Source: Raffaelea ambrosiae (lineage: Eukaryota; Ascomycota; Sordariomycetes; Ophiostomatales; Ophiostomataceae). From it: a stretch of DNA of 64,000 bases. Below the pieces are notes generated by a model. It searched no databases. It had not been told where the DNA came from and was given only the letters and a program-made list of their open reading frames with translations. Below are positions 10,948 to 22,094 of this stretch, in pieces. Location: positions 2,485,950-2,549,949 of the forward strand of contig PCDI01000006.1 in assembly GCA_002778195.1 (NCBI GenBank), written 5' to 3'. Made by a program: the position numbers and the translations under genes. Numbering within the stretch: the first letter of the stretch is position 1; each line of letters opens with the position of its first letter.

Positions 10948-11270
10948 TGTGTATGACTTCAGCAGTGTATTCGTCGAGTTGTAGTGTCTTGTTCAAGGAA
11001 TTGTGCAACTGGAATGAGACTCATATAGTCCAGCTTTTGAATCGCTTGGCAGTTCAGCAGAGTCTTTTCAGTCCAGCCTCTGATGGCATTGGTATATCTC
11101 AAGGAAGTGTTAGTGTGTACACAACATTCGATGATCTCCCTATCCCGATGAAGATACTCACACTTGCACTTAGCTTTGATCCTTGATACCGGTGGTGATC
11201 CACTTAGTTATTCCGTTCTAGTGCTTGATCTTCGTGCTTGCACATGGGAGAAGAATCACGACACCGACTG

Positions 11271-11290
11271 ACACACACACACACACACAC
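11271..11290 (+). repeat. (AC)10 microsatellite
   Basis: An uninterrupted AC dinucleotide run in the promoter region of the Zn2Cys6 regulator. Confidence 0.9.
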
Positions 11291-11792
11291 AGTAAGCCCA
11301 ACTATCTCGGTGAAAGCCTCACCAGGGGGAACGATTTCAATATTGCTCTGGATTGTAACATAGCCACACCACCGAGAAATAAGTCTTTACCACTTCGAGT
11401 AAGAATTTGCTGGAAATCGGCTACACGTCCAGACCGAAGTCCTCAAGGTACCCAAATTCACTATTTAGAACATTGCAGCACGTGTGTACATAGTATGACC
11501 TCTTTCTCCGCCGCTTTCACTCGCAAACCAAGACAATTATATTGTCCCAGTAGTTCCTTATACGACGTTTGCCCCGGACAGTAGCTTAGCTAGATCGGGT
11601 TAAAATAGACATCCTACTGCTCCACAAGGGTCTCGACGATTCCACCTTGAGAGGATACACCCACACAGTGTACCACTGTAACTAATGGGTATCGTACATT
11701 CTTGCTCAAACCCGTCGGCTCTTGGCAAGCAGTCCGGGTACTGAATATCCCGATAAGCAATATACCGATGAGCCCGGATGTACGATGAGGGG

Positions 11793-11811
11793 CCGGGTAT
11801 CAAATACCCTG
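11793..11811. repeat. CCGGGTAT...ATACCC hairpin element
   Basis: The arms GGGTAT and ATACCC pair exactly around a CAA loop, and outer CC against TG adds one further match. A looser relative, CCGGGTACTGAATATCCCGA, begins at 11734. Both resemble the pair at 7515-7613 on the other side of the regulator gene. Confidence 0.5.
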
Positions 11812-12428
11812 ATAGGCATTTGCTCGTCGATGCAAACCTAGCTGTACGAATGCAACAATCTCTTACAAACCGAAGCCGCGGTGGCATTCGTCGCTTCTTA
11901 TCTCCTTAGCACGAAATTGTAATAACTTTGATATACACACAGCGAATCGACCCCTCTATATATTACCTATGTAATACTTTTTTAGTGAGAAGGGGAGGGA
12001 CTTTATTTTAGCATGTTTTCTGTGTATTTCCTTGTACCGTGGGTCGAGCACAGGGATTTCAGCCAACCAATCTTTCCATACATAGATCGAAACTTCATAC
12101 TTTCGTCCTCAAGGAGTTACGGAAGCGGCTGCGGTAAATTAACTCCGGTGAAGTTGCGGTTGTGACCTTGGCTGCCAACGAGATGTCGTTGAACGATCTT
12201 TCGATAACAAAGACTGTCACATGATCGCCCACCATACCTTACCCTCTCGAACCCAACCCTCAACAAAGAAAAATGAACAGCACCACAACACGAGTGGTTC
12301 AAGGTTGGGAATTCGCGCTTAGGAATTTTGCTCGGAGGTAAGGGGACTTGGCAATACCAGCAAAAGTCTATTTTGGTAAGAGCTTGCCATGTGACATCTA
12401 AAGGAGGCGTTCGTCTAAGCATGTACTA

Positions 12429-12436
12429 TCACGTGA
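12429..12436. promoter_or_regulatory. TCACGTGA palindrome upstream of UGGT
   Basis: An exact 8-bp palindrome with a CACGTG core about 390 bp upstream of the UGGT start codon. The same core occurs in the alpha-COP, Rad54/Mto1 and complex I subunit promoters of this window. Function is inferred from the known bHLH preference for this sequence. Confidence 0.4.
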
Positions 12437-12818
12437 CCACGCGGTAAGACGGACCGATACATGCGCTAGTCCTCTTTCGTACATCTATTCTGTGATGTGG
12501 CTGTTTTGTGAACGTTGTCGAAAGGCCACCTTCGCAAACCGGCCCTACATCCACCAGAATGCATTGTGCGGGTGTATATGTTGCCAGAGCTTGCAGAGCT
12601 CCCTGAACGCATCGCATTTGCACTCCGCTTGCACTCTCCTTAGTTCATTTGTTTCCAGTGGACTTGCTGAAGCCTGGCGCTAGAAGCAAGCATCTGGACC
12701 CCTATTTGTTTCCCATTCATTCTTTAGCTTCAGTTGTCTTCCGATCTCAACGGCCGCAGCCTGACCCAGAAAATCGAGGCTACTGGCTCTCCCTTGTGTC
12801 TCTGACACTTCTGCGACC

Positions 12819-15800
12819 ATGATACGTCTCCGGCAGCTGCCATGGGGCTTGGCAGCCTCCATGCTAGCCGCGCTGTCCCTGCTGCCACCAACCGCTTTTG
12901 CTGGCCCATCTGTCGACGTGGGCATGGTTGCAGCCTTTCCCTCCCCTCCCTACCTCACCGAGCTCTTGTATGTGATTGCGTGCAGACTGCCCTTGTCTAC
13001 GACAGTGCCACAGATAGCATCTGAGCAGGAACTGACCGGACTTGCAGGGAGACCGCTGCCCAAGAAAATGCGACGACGTACTTCCCCATACTCGACCGCA
13101 TAGCCGCCGGCTACTTCAGCGAAGCCACGACGGACCGCGAATTGTACGAGAAGTTCCTGGTGCTGCTGCAGGAGGACGGTCTTCTGGAGAGCGCCGACGC
13201 TCTGTCTACATTCAAGCTGGCGCTGTCTTTGCGCTCTGCCGCTCCGCGAGTCGAGGCGCACTTCCAGTTTTACCGGACAGCCGTGGAGGCCAAGGTGGCA
13301 GGAGACAACAAGGACAGCTGTGCGCAGTGGATTCTCTGGGATGGCAAGCAGTACTGCTCGCCGTCTCTCGAGGAAGCGCAGGGAACCGTGGCCGACCACG
13401 CAGCACAGGACAGAGACCTGCCCTTCGACATCAAGCTCGGACACGGCCCGGCCGCCATTCTCTACGCCGACGTGACGTCGCCCGAATTTGGCGCCTTCCA
13501 TGCACTCCTGGCCGAGAAGGCAAGGCGAGGCGAGCTGTCCTACCGACTCAGACACGTCCGGAGTGCAGGCAGCGAGGCGGATGCTGAGCCCCTTCCGGTG
13601 AACGGATACGGCGTGGAGCTGGCGCTGAAGCGGACCGATTATATCGTCATCGACGACCGCGAAGCCAGCGCCGAGGCCGACGCGGCCGCAAAGGAGAAGA
13701 AGGCCTCGGCAGAAGTGGTTCTGGACGGCGAGGAAGAAGTCACGGACCTCAAGGCCCTCTCCAAGTCCGAGCTGGCCGAGCTCGGCCTGAAGACGGCCGA
13801 CTACATCATCAAGAGCGAGAAGCCGTTCGACACGCTGGTCAAGATCACGCAGGACTTCCCCAAGTACTCGAGCTCGATTGCCTCGCACAACGCCTCCGAG
13901 GCGTTCCTCTCAGAGCACCGCGCAAACCGCCAGCACATGGTGCCCTCGGGCGCCAACGTGATGTGGATGAACGGCGTCCAGATGATCGACCGCCAGATCC
14001 AGCCGCTGACTCTCGTGGACATGGTGCGCCGAGAGCGGAAGATGATCAACGGCGTGCGCAACCTGGGCCTGAGCGGCAAAGAGGCCGTGGATGTGCTGAG
14101 CCACGACGCGGTTGCCTCGTCCAAGGCCCAGAACGAAGCCCCGGTCTTTGACTGGCGCGACGAGATCGAGGACGGCCGCGTGCTCATCTGGCTCAACAAC
14201 ATCGAGAAGGACTCGCGGTACTCCGACTATCCCAAGGGCATCTTCCGGCTGCTCCAGGGCGGCATGGGCGGCCAAATTCCCGCCGTGCGCCGTGACATCT
14301 TCAACCAGGTGTACGCCGTGGACCTGGCCAAGGAGGAGGACGTCGCCCTGATCGCCAACCAGATCCTGGACTTTATCAAGCGCAAGCTTCCGATTCGCTT
14401 TGGCCTCGCGCCGCTGGCGTACACGCCCGAGTCGGCCAAGCAGGCCAAGGTCGCCTACCACCTGCTGGAGACCTACGGCCTCGCGACCATGACGGCCTAC
14501 CTGCAGCAGTCGCTCAAAGCAGGAAAGACTGCCCAGCCAGACGCCAAGATCTTCAACGCCGCCATCAAGGGCCGCGAGCTGAGAGACGATGCCACCGCGC
14601 TCCCATTCGATGACGTCTTCGTCTCCGAGGAGTACGAGAAGCAGGTCAAGCTGGCCAGACACTACACCGACCGCCTGGGCGCCGACACCCCCGTCAGGCC
14701 CATCTTTGTCGACGGCACGCCGGTGGCCCGCGATGAGCACTGGGTGGCCAGCATGAGCACCAAGATCAGCCTGCATCTGCGCAAGGTGCAGGAAGGCATC
14801 TACTATGGCCTGATCGACGAAGAGACGTGGGTGCCGGGCGTCTTCCTGCAGGGCGCTGTCGCCCGACGCAATGTGCACATCTTCCCCGACAACGAAAAGA
14901 AGCTGGCCATTGTGGACGTCAACAAGCTGCACACCGAGCATGCCGACCTCTTTGGAGACATCCCCGTGATCGAGGCGAACCAGGACTCGACAAAGGAGAC
15001 CTGGGCCGTGCTGACGGTGGTTGCGGACTTGGACAGCGACGAGGGCGTGAAACTCGTGTTCTCGGCTCTGCAGTTCCGTGCCAACAACCCTGGCGTCCGG
15101 CTGGACATTGTCGACAACCCAGAAGCAAGCAGCGGCCGCGCATTGCACGCGGCCCTGAAGGCGAACCTGGACACGCTCCTGGACGTCGAGTCGTGGGAGG
15201 CACTCAAGGCGCTCCTTGCCGCCACCTCTGAGCCGGCCACGCCCGGGTATGCCAGTGCGGTGGAGCGCTTCCTCGAAACGGCAGCGATGCGGCCCGGCAC
15301 GAACATGCTCCTGCTGAACGGCCGGATGGTCGGCCCCATTGCCGTGGCCGACGAGTTCCAGGAGGACGACTTTTTGGCCCTGCTCGAAGTGGAGCAGAAC
15401 GAGCGCATCCTGCCGGTATACAAGGCTGTCGAGCAGCTGGACCTGCTGGCCAAGGTGTCCTCGCCTCTGGCGGCGGCCAAGCTCACCTCGATCACGGCGC
15501 TGTCGACCCTGTCCGACCTGCCCGAGGGCATTTTCGAGTCCGCGCCGACCCTGCGCATCTCCTCGTTCAACGGCTGGAACGCGAGCCACACGGCCTTTGA
15601 CGTGGGCGACCGCGCCACGGCCACCATCCACTTCACGGCCGTGATCAACCCAGCCAGCGAGCAGGGCCAGAAGTGGGCGCCCATCCTCAAGGTCCTGGCC
15701 GAGCTGGAGGGCGTGTCGCTGCAGGTCTTTCTGAACCCGCGGGACCGCCTCAGCGAGCTCCCGGTGAAGCGCTTCTACCGCTCGGTCCTGGAGCCGGCGC

Positions 15801-17339
15801 CGTCGTTTGACGCGGCCGGCAAGGTCCGGGCTCTGGGCGCCCAGTTCCGCGGTCTCCCGTCGGAGGCGCTGCTGAACCTCGGCATGGAGGTGCCGCCCGC
15901 CTGGCTGGTGGCGCCCAAGGTGTCGGTGCACGATCTGGACAACATCAAGCTCAGCTCGGTCAAGTCGGACGTCACGGCCACGTACGAGCTCGAGCACATC
16001 CTGATCGAGGGCCACTCGCGCGAGCCCGGCGGCCAGCCGCCGCGCGGCGCGCAGCTCGTCCTCGGCACCGAGACGGACGCGCTCTTTGCCGACACGATTG
16101 TCATGGCCAACCTGGGCTACTTCCAGTTCAAGGCGAACCCGGGCTACTACCACATCCAGGTCAAGGAGGGCCGCAGCGCGGACATTTTCTTCATCGAGAG
16201 CGTCGGCTCCAAGGGCATGGCCGCGGTGCCGGGCGACGAGGGCACCGACGTGGCCCTGATGGACTTCCAGGGCACCACGCTGTATCCGCGCCTGGTCCGC
16301 AAGCCCGGCATGGAGGCGGAGGACGTGCTGCAGGAGGGGACGGGCCCGGATGACGGCACCGCGTCCGGAGGCGGCGGCGGCGGCGGCGGTGGCGCGATGG
16401 ACTTTGTGTCCAAGGGCATCAAGTTTGCCGAGGGCATTCTGGGCGGGAAAGCGAAGAGCACGGCGGAGGCGGGCGCTGGCGCGGGCGGGACCGACCTGGA
16501 CGCGCCGGCGCAGGCGGACATCAACATCTTCTCGGTGGCGAGCGGGCACCTGTACGAGCGCATGCTCAACATTATGATGGTCAGCGTGATGAAGCACACG
16601 AACCACACGGTCAAGTTCTGGTTCATTGAGCAGTTCCTGTCGCCGTCGTTCAAGGACTTCATCCCGACGCTGGCGGCGGAGTACGGGTTCCAGTACGAGA
16701 TGGTGACGTACAAGTGGCCGCACTGGCTGCGGCAGCAGAAGGAGAAGCAGCGCGAGATCTGGGGCTACAAGATTCTGTTTCTGGACGTGCTCTTCCCGCT
16801 GTCGCTGGACAAGGTCATCTTTGTCGACGCCGACCAGATTGTGCGCACAGACATGTACGAGCTGGTGCAGCTGGACCTGGCGGGCGCGCCGTACGGCTTC
16901 ACGCCCATGTGCGACTCGCGCGTCGAGATGGAGGGCTTCCGCTTCTGGAAGCAGGGCTACTGGAGCAACTACCTCAAGGGCAAGGCGCCCTACCACATCT
17001 CCGCCCTCTACGTGGTGGACCTGCGCCGCTTCCGCGAGCTCGCTGCCGGCGACCGCCTGCGGCAGACCTACCACTCGCTCTCGGCCGACCCCAACAGCCT
17101 GTCCAACCTGGACCAGGACCTGCCCAACCACATGCAGTTCCAGATCCCCATCTTCAGCCTGCCCCAGGACTGGCTCTGGTGCGAGACCTGGTGCAGCGAC
17201 GACGCCCTCGCCACCGCCAAGACCATCGACCTCTGCAACAACCCCCAGACCAAGGAGCCCAAGCTCGACCGCGCGCGGCGCCAGGTGCCCGAGTGGACCG
17301 TCTACGACGACGCCATTGCGGCCGTGGACCAGCGGCGGC

Positions 17340-17372
<33 letters not shown>

Positions 17373-17497
17373 GGGTGGGCCAGGGCATGCCCATCCGTCT
17401 GGCCGGCGACAGCGGCAGCCAGAAGCCTCTGGGTGGTGGGGGGCCGGCCAAGGCCAAGGAGGAGAGCAAGAAGGAGCATACCAAGGATGAGTTGTAG
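12819..17497 (+). CDS. UDP-glucose:glycoprotein glucosyltransferase (ER folding sensor)
   Basis: UGGT re-glucosylates N-glycans of misfolded glycoproteins in the ER lumen so they can rebind calnexin. Two exons fit: 12819-12967 and 13048-17497, giving 1532 residues, typical of the family. The join yields YLTELLETAAQENATTYFP, the conserved start of the sensor region. The N-terminus is a signal peptide (MIRLRQLPWGLAASMLAALS, ending near AFA). The long N-terminal sensor region is followed by the GT24 catalytic domain at about residues 1205-1480 (INIFSVASGHLYERM, TVKFWFIEQFLSPSFKDFIP, KVIFVDADQIVRTD with the DxD metal site, SNLDQDLPNHMQFQIPIFSL, DWLWCETWC). The tail contains a run of about 11 Gln (17341-17370) and ends in KDEL, an ER-retrieval signal. 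A Gly run near residue 1160 precedes the catalytic domain. The protein's path depends on COPI retrieval, to which alpha-COP in this window contributes. Confidence 0.95.
17341..17370 (+). repeat. (GCA)n tract encoding polyglutamine in UGGT
   Basis: About ten GCA units near the 3' end of the UGGT frame encode a Gln run between the catalytic domain and the KDEL tail. It lies outside conserved domains and may vary in length. Confidence 0.85.
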
Positions 17498-17844
17498 ACT
17501 AGATGTATTTTCCGTTTTTTTTTTTTTTTTGGTGGCCGGTTTCTGGAAAACTGTACTCTTTTCTTGGTGTTGTACAACTACATGATAAACCCATTTCCTC
17601 GCATTTGAATAGCAGCGGCAGCAGCTAGGGTTCAATAAAAAAAGCAAAACAAACTTGCATCTTCATGTAGACGTGAATGAACTCCTTGACTGTTGACATG
17701 GGGGAAAAAGAAAAAAAGAAAAAAAGAAACGCCTCGTGATCTCTAATGATGCAATTCTTCCAACACCGGGAACAAACATGACGCAGAACCAAAGAAAAAA
17801 AAACAGCAAATGCCAGCAGAAACATTCTTGCCTTGCACTCTCGT
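17498..17844. other. 3' intergenic region between convergent UGGT and RAD54
   Basis: Holds both 3' UTRs. A long T run follows the UGGT stop codon. AATAAA at 17634-17639 is a possible polyadenylation signal for UGGT. Nothing else recognisable. Confidence 0.65.
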
Positions 17845-20352
17845 CTAGTGCGAAATGTATTGGAACACGGCCGACACCTCCGGCTCCTCGCTCTCCTGCC
17901 GCAACAGCAGATCCTGGATGGTCTTGAGCCCCGCGTTGACAAAATGGTTCCACGTGCTCGTGTCGCCGTACAGCATGGCCGGCGCCTTGAGGAACTGCTT
18001 GCCGTCGGGCTTGCAGCGCTTGCACTTGAACGTGTCGTGCGTGTCGCTGCACGTCTTGCCGCCGCCGCGGAACTGGAAGAGCTCCTTGAGGCTGTCGAGG
18101 CTGAAGTGCCGCTCCACGTCCTCGGCCGAGTCCACCACGCACGTCGACAGCGACTGCTTGTGGCTCTGTCGCTGGAAGATCTTCTCTTCGATGGTGCCCG
18201 TGGCAATGAACCGGTACACAAAGCAGTCCTTCTTCTGGCCGTCGCGCCACACGCGCGCCAGCGCCTGCTGGTCGGCCGCCGGGTTCCAGTCGGGGTCGAA
18301 GAGCACCAGGCGGTTGGCGCCAATCAGGTTGAGACCGCAACCGCCCGCCTTGGACGACAGGAGGAAGATAAACTCCTCGCCGTCGGGGTTGTTGAACTTG
18401 TCCACCAGCTTCTGGCGCTTGTTGACATTCATCGTGCCGTCCAGGCGCAGACAGCCGTACGCGCGGTTCCGGCACAGCCGCTCAAACAGGTCCAGCGTCG
18501 ACGTGTAGTTGGAGATCAGCACAATCTTGTCGTTGGTGTCCGCCCGGATGCGCGCCAGCATCCGGTCCAGCACCTGCATCTTGCCGCTGTACCACGGCTT
18601 CACCTCCCGATCGCGGCCCCGCGCCTCCTTGGGCACGTAGTCGTCCGGGTAGCACCGCTCCGAGCCCGGCAGGTCGTCGCTGAGGTTCAGCAGGTCCGGA
18701 TGGTTGCACAGCTTCTTCAGGATGTTGATGGCCTTGAGGGGCTGGCTGCCCTTGCCGCGCAGCAGAGCCTGGATGTGGGGCGAGGTGATGAAGTAGTTGT
18801 ACAGATCCAGCTGGAAGGGCGCCAGGTTGCAGAAGACGACGTGCTCGTATTTGACGGGCAGGTACTTGGACAGGATGTCGTTGGTGCGCCGGATGATGAA
18901 CTTGTTGACAATGGCCAGCAGCTCGGCCAGGCATTGGTCGCCCTTCTTGCGGTCCTCCTGGTCGGCGTCGGCATCGCGCCCACGCAGAATGGGGATCTCG
19001 AAGTGCTTGCGGAACTCCAAGCGGGTGCCCAGCAGGTCGGGGTTGGCAAAGCTGATGAGCGCAAAGTACTCGGACAGGTCGTTCTGGATGGGCGTGCCGG
19101 ACAGGATGACGCGACGCGACACGTTGAGGTTGTTCAGCGCGCTGAAGGTCTGGCTGTCGCCGTTCTTGAGCCGGTGGCCCTCGTCGCAGAGCATGAGGCC
19201 GATCTTGGTGTGCTTCAGCTCGTCGACATTCAAGCGCAGCGTCTCGTAGGACACAATGATGACGGGCCGGATGACGCCGCGGCCCGTGGAGATGGCCCAC
19301 TGCCGCAGCTGCCGCGTCAGCTCCTCCTTGGAGGCCTTGCCGTCGATGGCAAAGGGGTTGATGGCGTCGGCGCCCAGCCACTTGGTCAGCTCGTTGGCCC
19401 AGTTGCGCACCAGACTGGACGGGCAGGCCACAATGGCCTTTTGGATGGTCGACTTGCCGGCCTCGGGCGACTGCTTCAGCAGCGTCCACAGCAGGGTGAT
19501 GCACTGCAGCGTCTTGCCCAGGCCCATCTCGTCGGCCATGATGCAGCCGTTGGCCTTGTCGTCAATCATGCCCGTGACGCAGCGGTACATGAACTTGACG
19601 CCCTCGATCTGATGGGGCCGCAGCACCTTGGCCAGCCGGGGATCGATGACGACGGGCACGCGCGGATGCTCTTGCTGGACCTGCTTCTTTATGCCCAGGA
19701 TCTCAGCCAAGCTCTTGTGCACAAGGGGGCCCTCGATCTTGGCGGCGGCGGCGGCCGCCTCTGCATCGGCCGCCTTCTTGGCCTCCTCGGCAGCGATCTG
19801 CTCTGGCGTCTTCTCCTTTGGCTTGTCGTCGACGGTCGGGTCGTAGAGCACAATGGCAAACTCGCCGCTGGGATCGTGCAGAGGCTTGGCCACAAAGGCG
19901 CGTCCTTGGCGCATGCCGAGGGCCGGTGCTGGTCGGCTGGGGTTGTACGCGCCGGTGGACTTGTTGATCAGGGGGACGACAAACGCTTTTCTAAAGGCCT
20001 GCTCCTTGTCCAAGACCCGGAAGACGGGGAACTTGTTGGCCTCCCGGGTGGTCAAGGCCAGCCGGTCGGCATTGGTGTACGGCTTGTCGGCATCCTCGCT
20101 GCTGTCGGTGCCCTTGTAGTCGACGCGCTTGCGCTTCCTGGTGGGCCGGTTGGCCGCAGGCGTCAGGACGGCTGATCCGGGGCAGCGGAAGGGCTTGTTC
20201 AGGGCGCCGAGGGACTTGGAACTCGGAAACCGGCCGCGCGGAACATTTTCCTTGTTGCTGTTGTTGTTGGCTGCCGTGGACGCCCCCGCAGGCCGTGACG
20301 CCGTGGCTGTCGCCGTCCTGTTATTGGCATTTGTGTCAGTAAACGTAGCCAT
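17845..20352 (-). CDS. RAD54: Rad54 DNA repair and recombination motor (SNF2 family)
   Basis: Rad54 is a dsDNA translocase that helps Rad51 in strand invasion and removes Rad51 from duplex DNA. The single exon from the ATG at 20352 gives 835 residues, close to known Rad54. The N-terminal region has the Rad54-type patterns LNKPFRCPGSAVLTP and RPTRKRKRVDYKG. SNF2 motifs are present: LRPHQIEGVKFMYRCV, motif I ADEMGLGKTLQCI (about residue 270), motif II CDEGHRLKN (about 390), GTPIQNDLSEYF, and the C-terminal helicase lobe with VLISNYTSTLDLFERL, SSKAGGCGLNLIGANRLV and ARVWRDGQKK. The C-terminal zinc-binding part is seen in CSDTHDTFKCKRC. An upstream in-frame ATG at 20427 would add 25 residues, but they run through a C23 homopolymer encoding Pro, so the downstream start is preferred. 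The gene is divergent from the Mto1-like gene. Confidence 0.93.
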   Translation of the reverse strand: MATFTDTNANNRTATATASRPAGASTAANNNSNKENVPRGRFPSSKSLGALNKPFRCPGSAVLTPAANRPTRKRKRVDYKGTDSSEDADKPYTNADRLALTTREANKFPVFRVLDKEQAFRKAFVVPLINKSTGAYNPSRPAPALGMRQGRAFVAKPLHDPSGEFAIVLYDPTVDDKPKEKTPEQIAAEEAKKAADAEAAAAAAKIEGPLVHKSLAEILGIKKQVQQEHPRVPVVIDPRLAKVLRPHQIEGVKFMYRCVTGMIDDKANGCIMADEMGLGKTLQCITLLWTLLKQSPEAGKSTIQKAIVACPSSLVRNWANELTKWLGADAINPFAIDGKASKEELTRQLRQWAISTGRGVIRPVIIVSYETLRLNVDELKHTKIGLMLCDEGHRLKNGDSQTFSALNNLNVSRRVILSGTPIQNDLSEYFALISFANPDLLGTRLEFRKHFEIPILRGRDADADQEDRKKGDQCLAELLAIVNKFIIRRTNDILSKYLPVKYEHVVFCNLAPFQLDLYNYFITSPHIQALLRGKGSQPLKAINILKKLCNHPDLLNLSDDLPGSERCYPDDYVPKEARGRDREVKPWYSGKMQVLDRMLARIRADTNDKIVLISNYTSTLDLFERLCRNRAYGCLRLDGTMNVNKRQKLVDKFNNPDGEEFIFLLSSKAGGCGLNLIGANRLVLFDPDWNPAADQQALARVWRDGQKKDCFVYRFIATGTIEEKIFQRQSHKQSLSTCVVDSAEDVERHFSLDSLKELFQFRGGGKTCSDTHDTFKCKRCKPDGKQFLKAPAMLYGDTSTWNHFVNAGLKTIQDLLLRQESEEPEVSAVFQYISH

Positions 20353-21014
20353 GGGCCGTGTAGACGCGGTCTTGGGGGGGGGGGGGGGGGGGGGGGCAGC
20401 AAAGAACGGCGGGAGGGCAGCGTACATCTTGGGGCTTGTGATGTTTGGTGAGCCTCAAAAAATCGGGCTTCCCTTTTTGCGGGTGAAACGTGGCCCTCGT
20501 CTCACGAAAATCCAGGCGGGACGTCTACTCTTCGTGATAAACGGAAGGAGCGAGTCGACAGAGCGCGTCTGCCTGGGGGGGGGGGCGAGAACTCGGAAGG
20601 CACGCGCAGTCAGGTGACACGTGAGTGGGCTCGAGTGGGGGACGGGTGTCGGTAGCGCTAGTCCTATTTCGGAAAGATGTAAACAGACAAACAACGCGGT
20701 GCAAAGCGGGCCCCCCCCAGACCGACCAGGGTGCCGACGAGAAATGTTTCCCCAATCGCCATGATCACACTCATTCCAGACGGAGCAGTCCGCCGCTTTT
20801 TTTTTTTGAACCTTGCATTGAGTATCACCAAAGGTAAACAACAAGAGGAGCCACGAACGACGTGGCTCAACCCATTCGGCACACCCCGACATTGCCGTAT
20901 GCGACGACTTGAACATTGATTTATTACCTTTCGCACTTTTTTGTCTTTTCGTTCACGCACTCGAAAGCGACACGCAGAACGACGCCCATTGCCTGTCGCC
21001 AGCCGCCTTCCGCG
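20353..21014. promoter_or_regulatory. Divergent promoter region of RAD54 and the Mto1-like gene
   Basis: The 660 bp between the two start codons must hold both promoters. It contains a CACGTGA site (20618-20624), an 11-base G run near 20575 and a shorter one near 20710. Its function as a shared promoter follows from layout only. Confidence 0.55.
20374..20396 (+). repeat. 23-base poly-G run at the RAD54 5' end
   Basis: An uninterrupted run of 23 G (C on the coding strand) lies just upstream of the preferred RAD54 ATG. If translation began at 20427 the run would encode Pro and its length would set the reading frame, so it is either 5' UTR or a point where sequencing error matters. Confidence 0.85.
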
Positions 21015-22063
21015 ATGGGTCTCCCGGGGCTGGACGGCCTCGACACGCCGCGCACCAACGCGGGCGACGCGACGTATCTGAGCCGCGTGCCCGACTTTGA
21101 CGTCTCGCAAGAGGCGACGTTCCAGTCACCGACCAAAGAGGGCGACATCTTCCAGCAACTGCGCAACGGCGGCCGGCCCAGTTTGCGGACACCACGAGGC
21201 AGCAACAAAGGAGGAGCGGGCGGGCGGGCGCCTCTGGGCAGCCGGCAGAACCTGCCCGAAGGCATCGGCGGCGTCGAGTTCACACCTCTGCTCAAGTCGG
21301 CGACGAGAAACAGCGCGGCGGCCGCACGACGCTATGGCGGCAAGGAAAACGGCGTTCCGGGGGGTCCTGTGCCCTTTTCGCTGGACCGGATCGACGAACA
21401 GCACAACAACAACAACCACAACAACGATGGAGACGACAGCGACTCCACGCCGGTACCCGGGGGCGCCATGGACCTGAGCAGCTTCGGGCTGTCGCGCAAC
21501 TCGTCGTACGTGGAGAGCACACCGCTGCCGCGGATCGACAGCAGCAGCATCGCGTCGACACCGCTGGTGCTGCAGGAACGGCGTGGAGGAAGCAAGAAAA
21601 ACAAGAACGGCAGCGGTGGCGGGACAGCCGGCCCGCTCCAAGACGGGAACCAGCTGTCGCTGCGGGAGCAGGAGAACGTGATCGATCGGATCGAGAAGGA
21701 GAACTTTGGGCTGAAGCTCAAGATCCACTTTCTGGAGGAGGCGCTGCGCAAGGCCGGGCCGGGGTTCAGCGAGGCGGCGCTCAAGGAGAACACGGAGCTC
21801 AAGGTGGACAAGGTGACGCTGCAGCGCGAGCTGCACAAGTACAAGAAGCTCGTGGTGTCGGCGGAGACGAGCCTCGAGACGTACCGGCGCGAGATGCAGG
21901 AGATGCAGGACAAGATGGCGCGGCGCAAGGTGGACGAGAGCCTGCGGGCCGAGGTGGAGCGGCTGCGGCGCGACCTGGAGTCGCGGGACGCCGACGTCGA
22001 GGACCTGCGGCGCGATGTGCAGTCGCGCGACGCGACGATCGAGGCGCTCCAGCAGCAGCAGAC

Positions 22064-22094
<31 letters not shown>

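Larger units (their letters stand above)
10948..12818. other. Intergenic region between divergent regulator and UGGT genes
   Basis: About 1.9 kb holds the promoters of the regulator (leftward) and UGGT (rightward). It contains a 20-base AC microsatellite (11271-11290), two CCGGGTA-type hairpins (11734-11753 and 11793-11811) and a TCACGTGA site (12429-12436). Short open frames show no recognisable domain or splice pattern, so no gene is called. Confidence 0.6.

Noticed and set aside
7113..12818. RIP-degraded transposon remnants in the less GC-rich stretch
   Set aside because: Base composition is only moderately AT-rich, the regulator gene in it is intact, and no reverse transcriptase, integrase or transposase-like sequence was seen. 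Dinucleotide indices would decide.
13910..17647. A 1245-codon open frame antisense to UGGT
   Set aside because: It is the shadow of a strongly GC3-biased gene; its composition (Leu/Val/Arg/His/Gln) has no domain, and the sense strand encodes complete UGGT.
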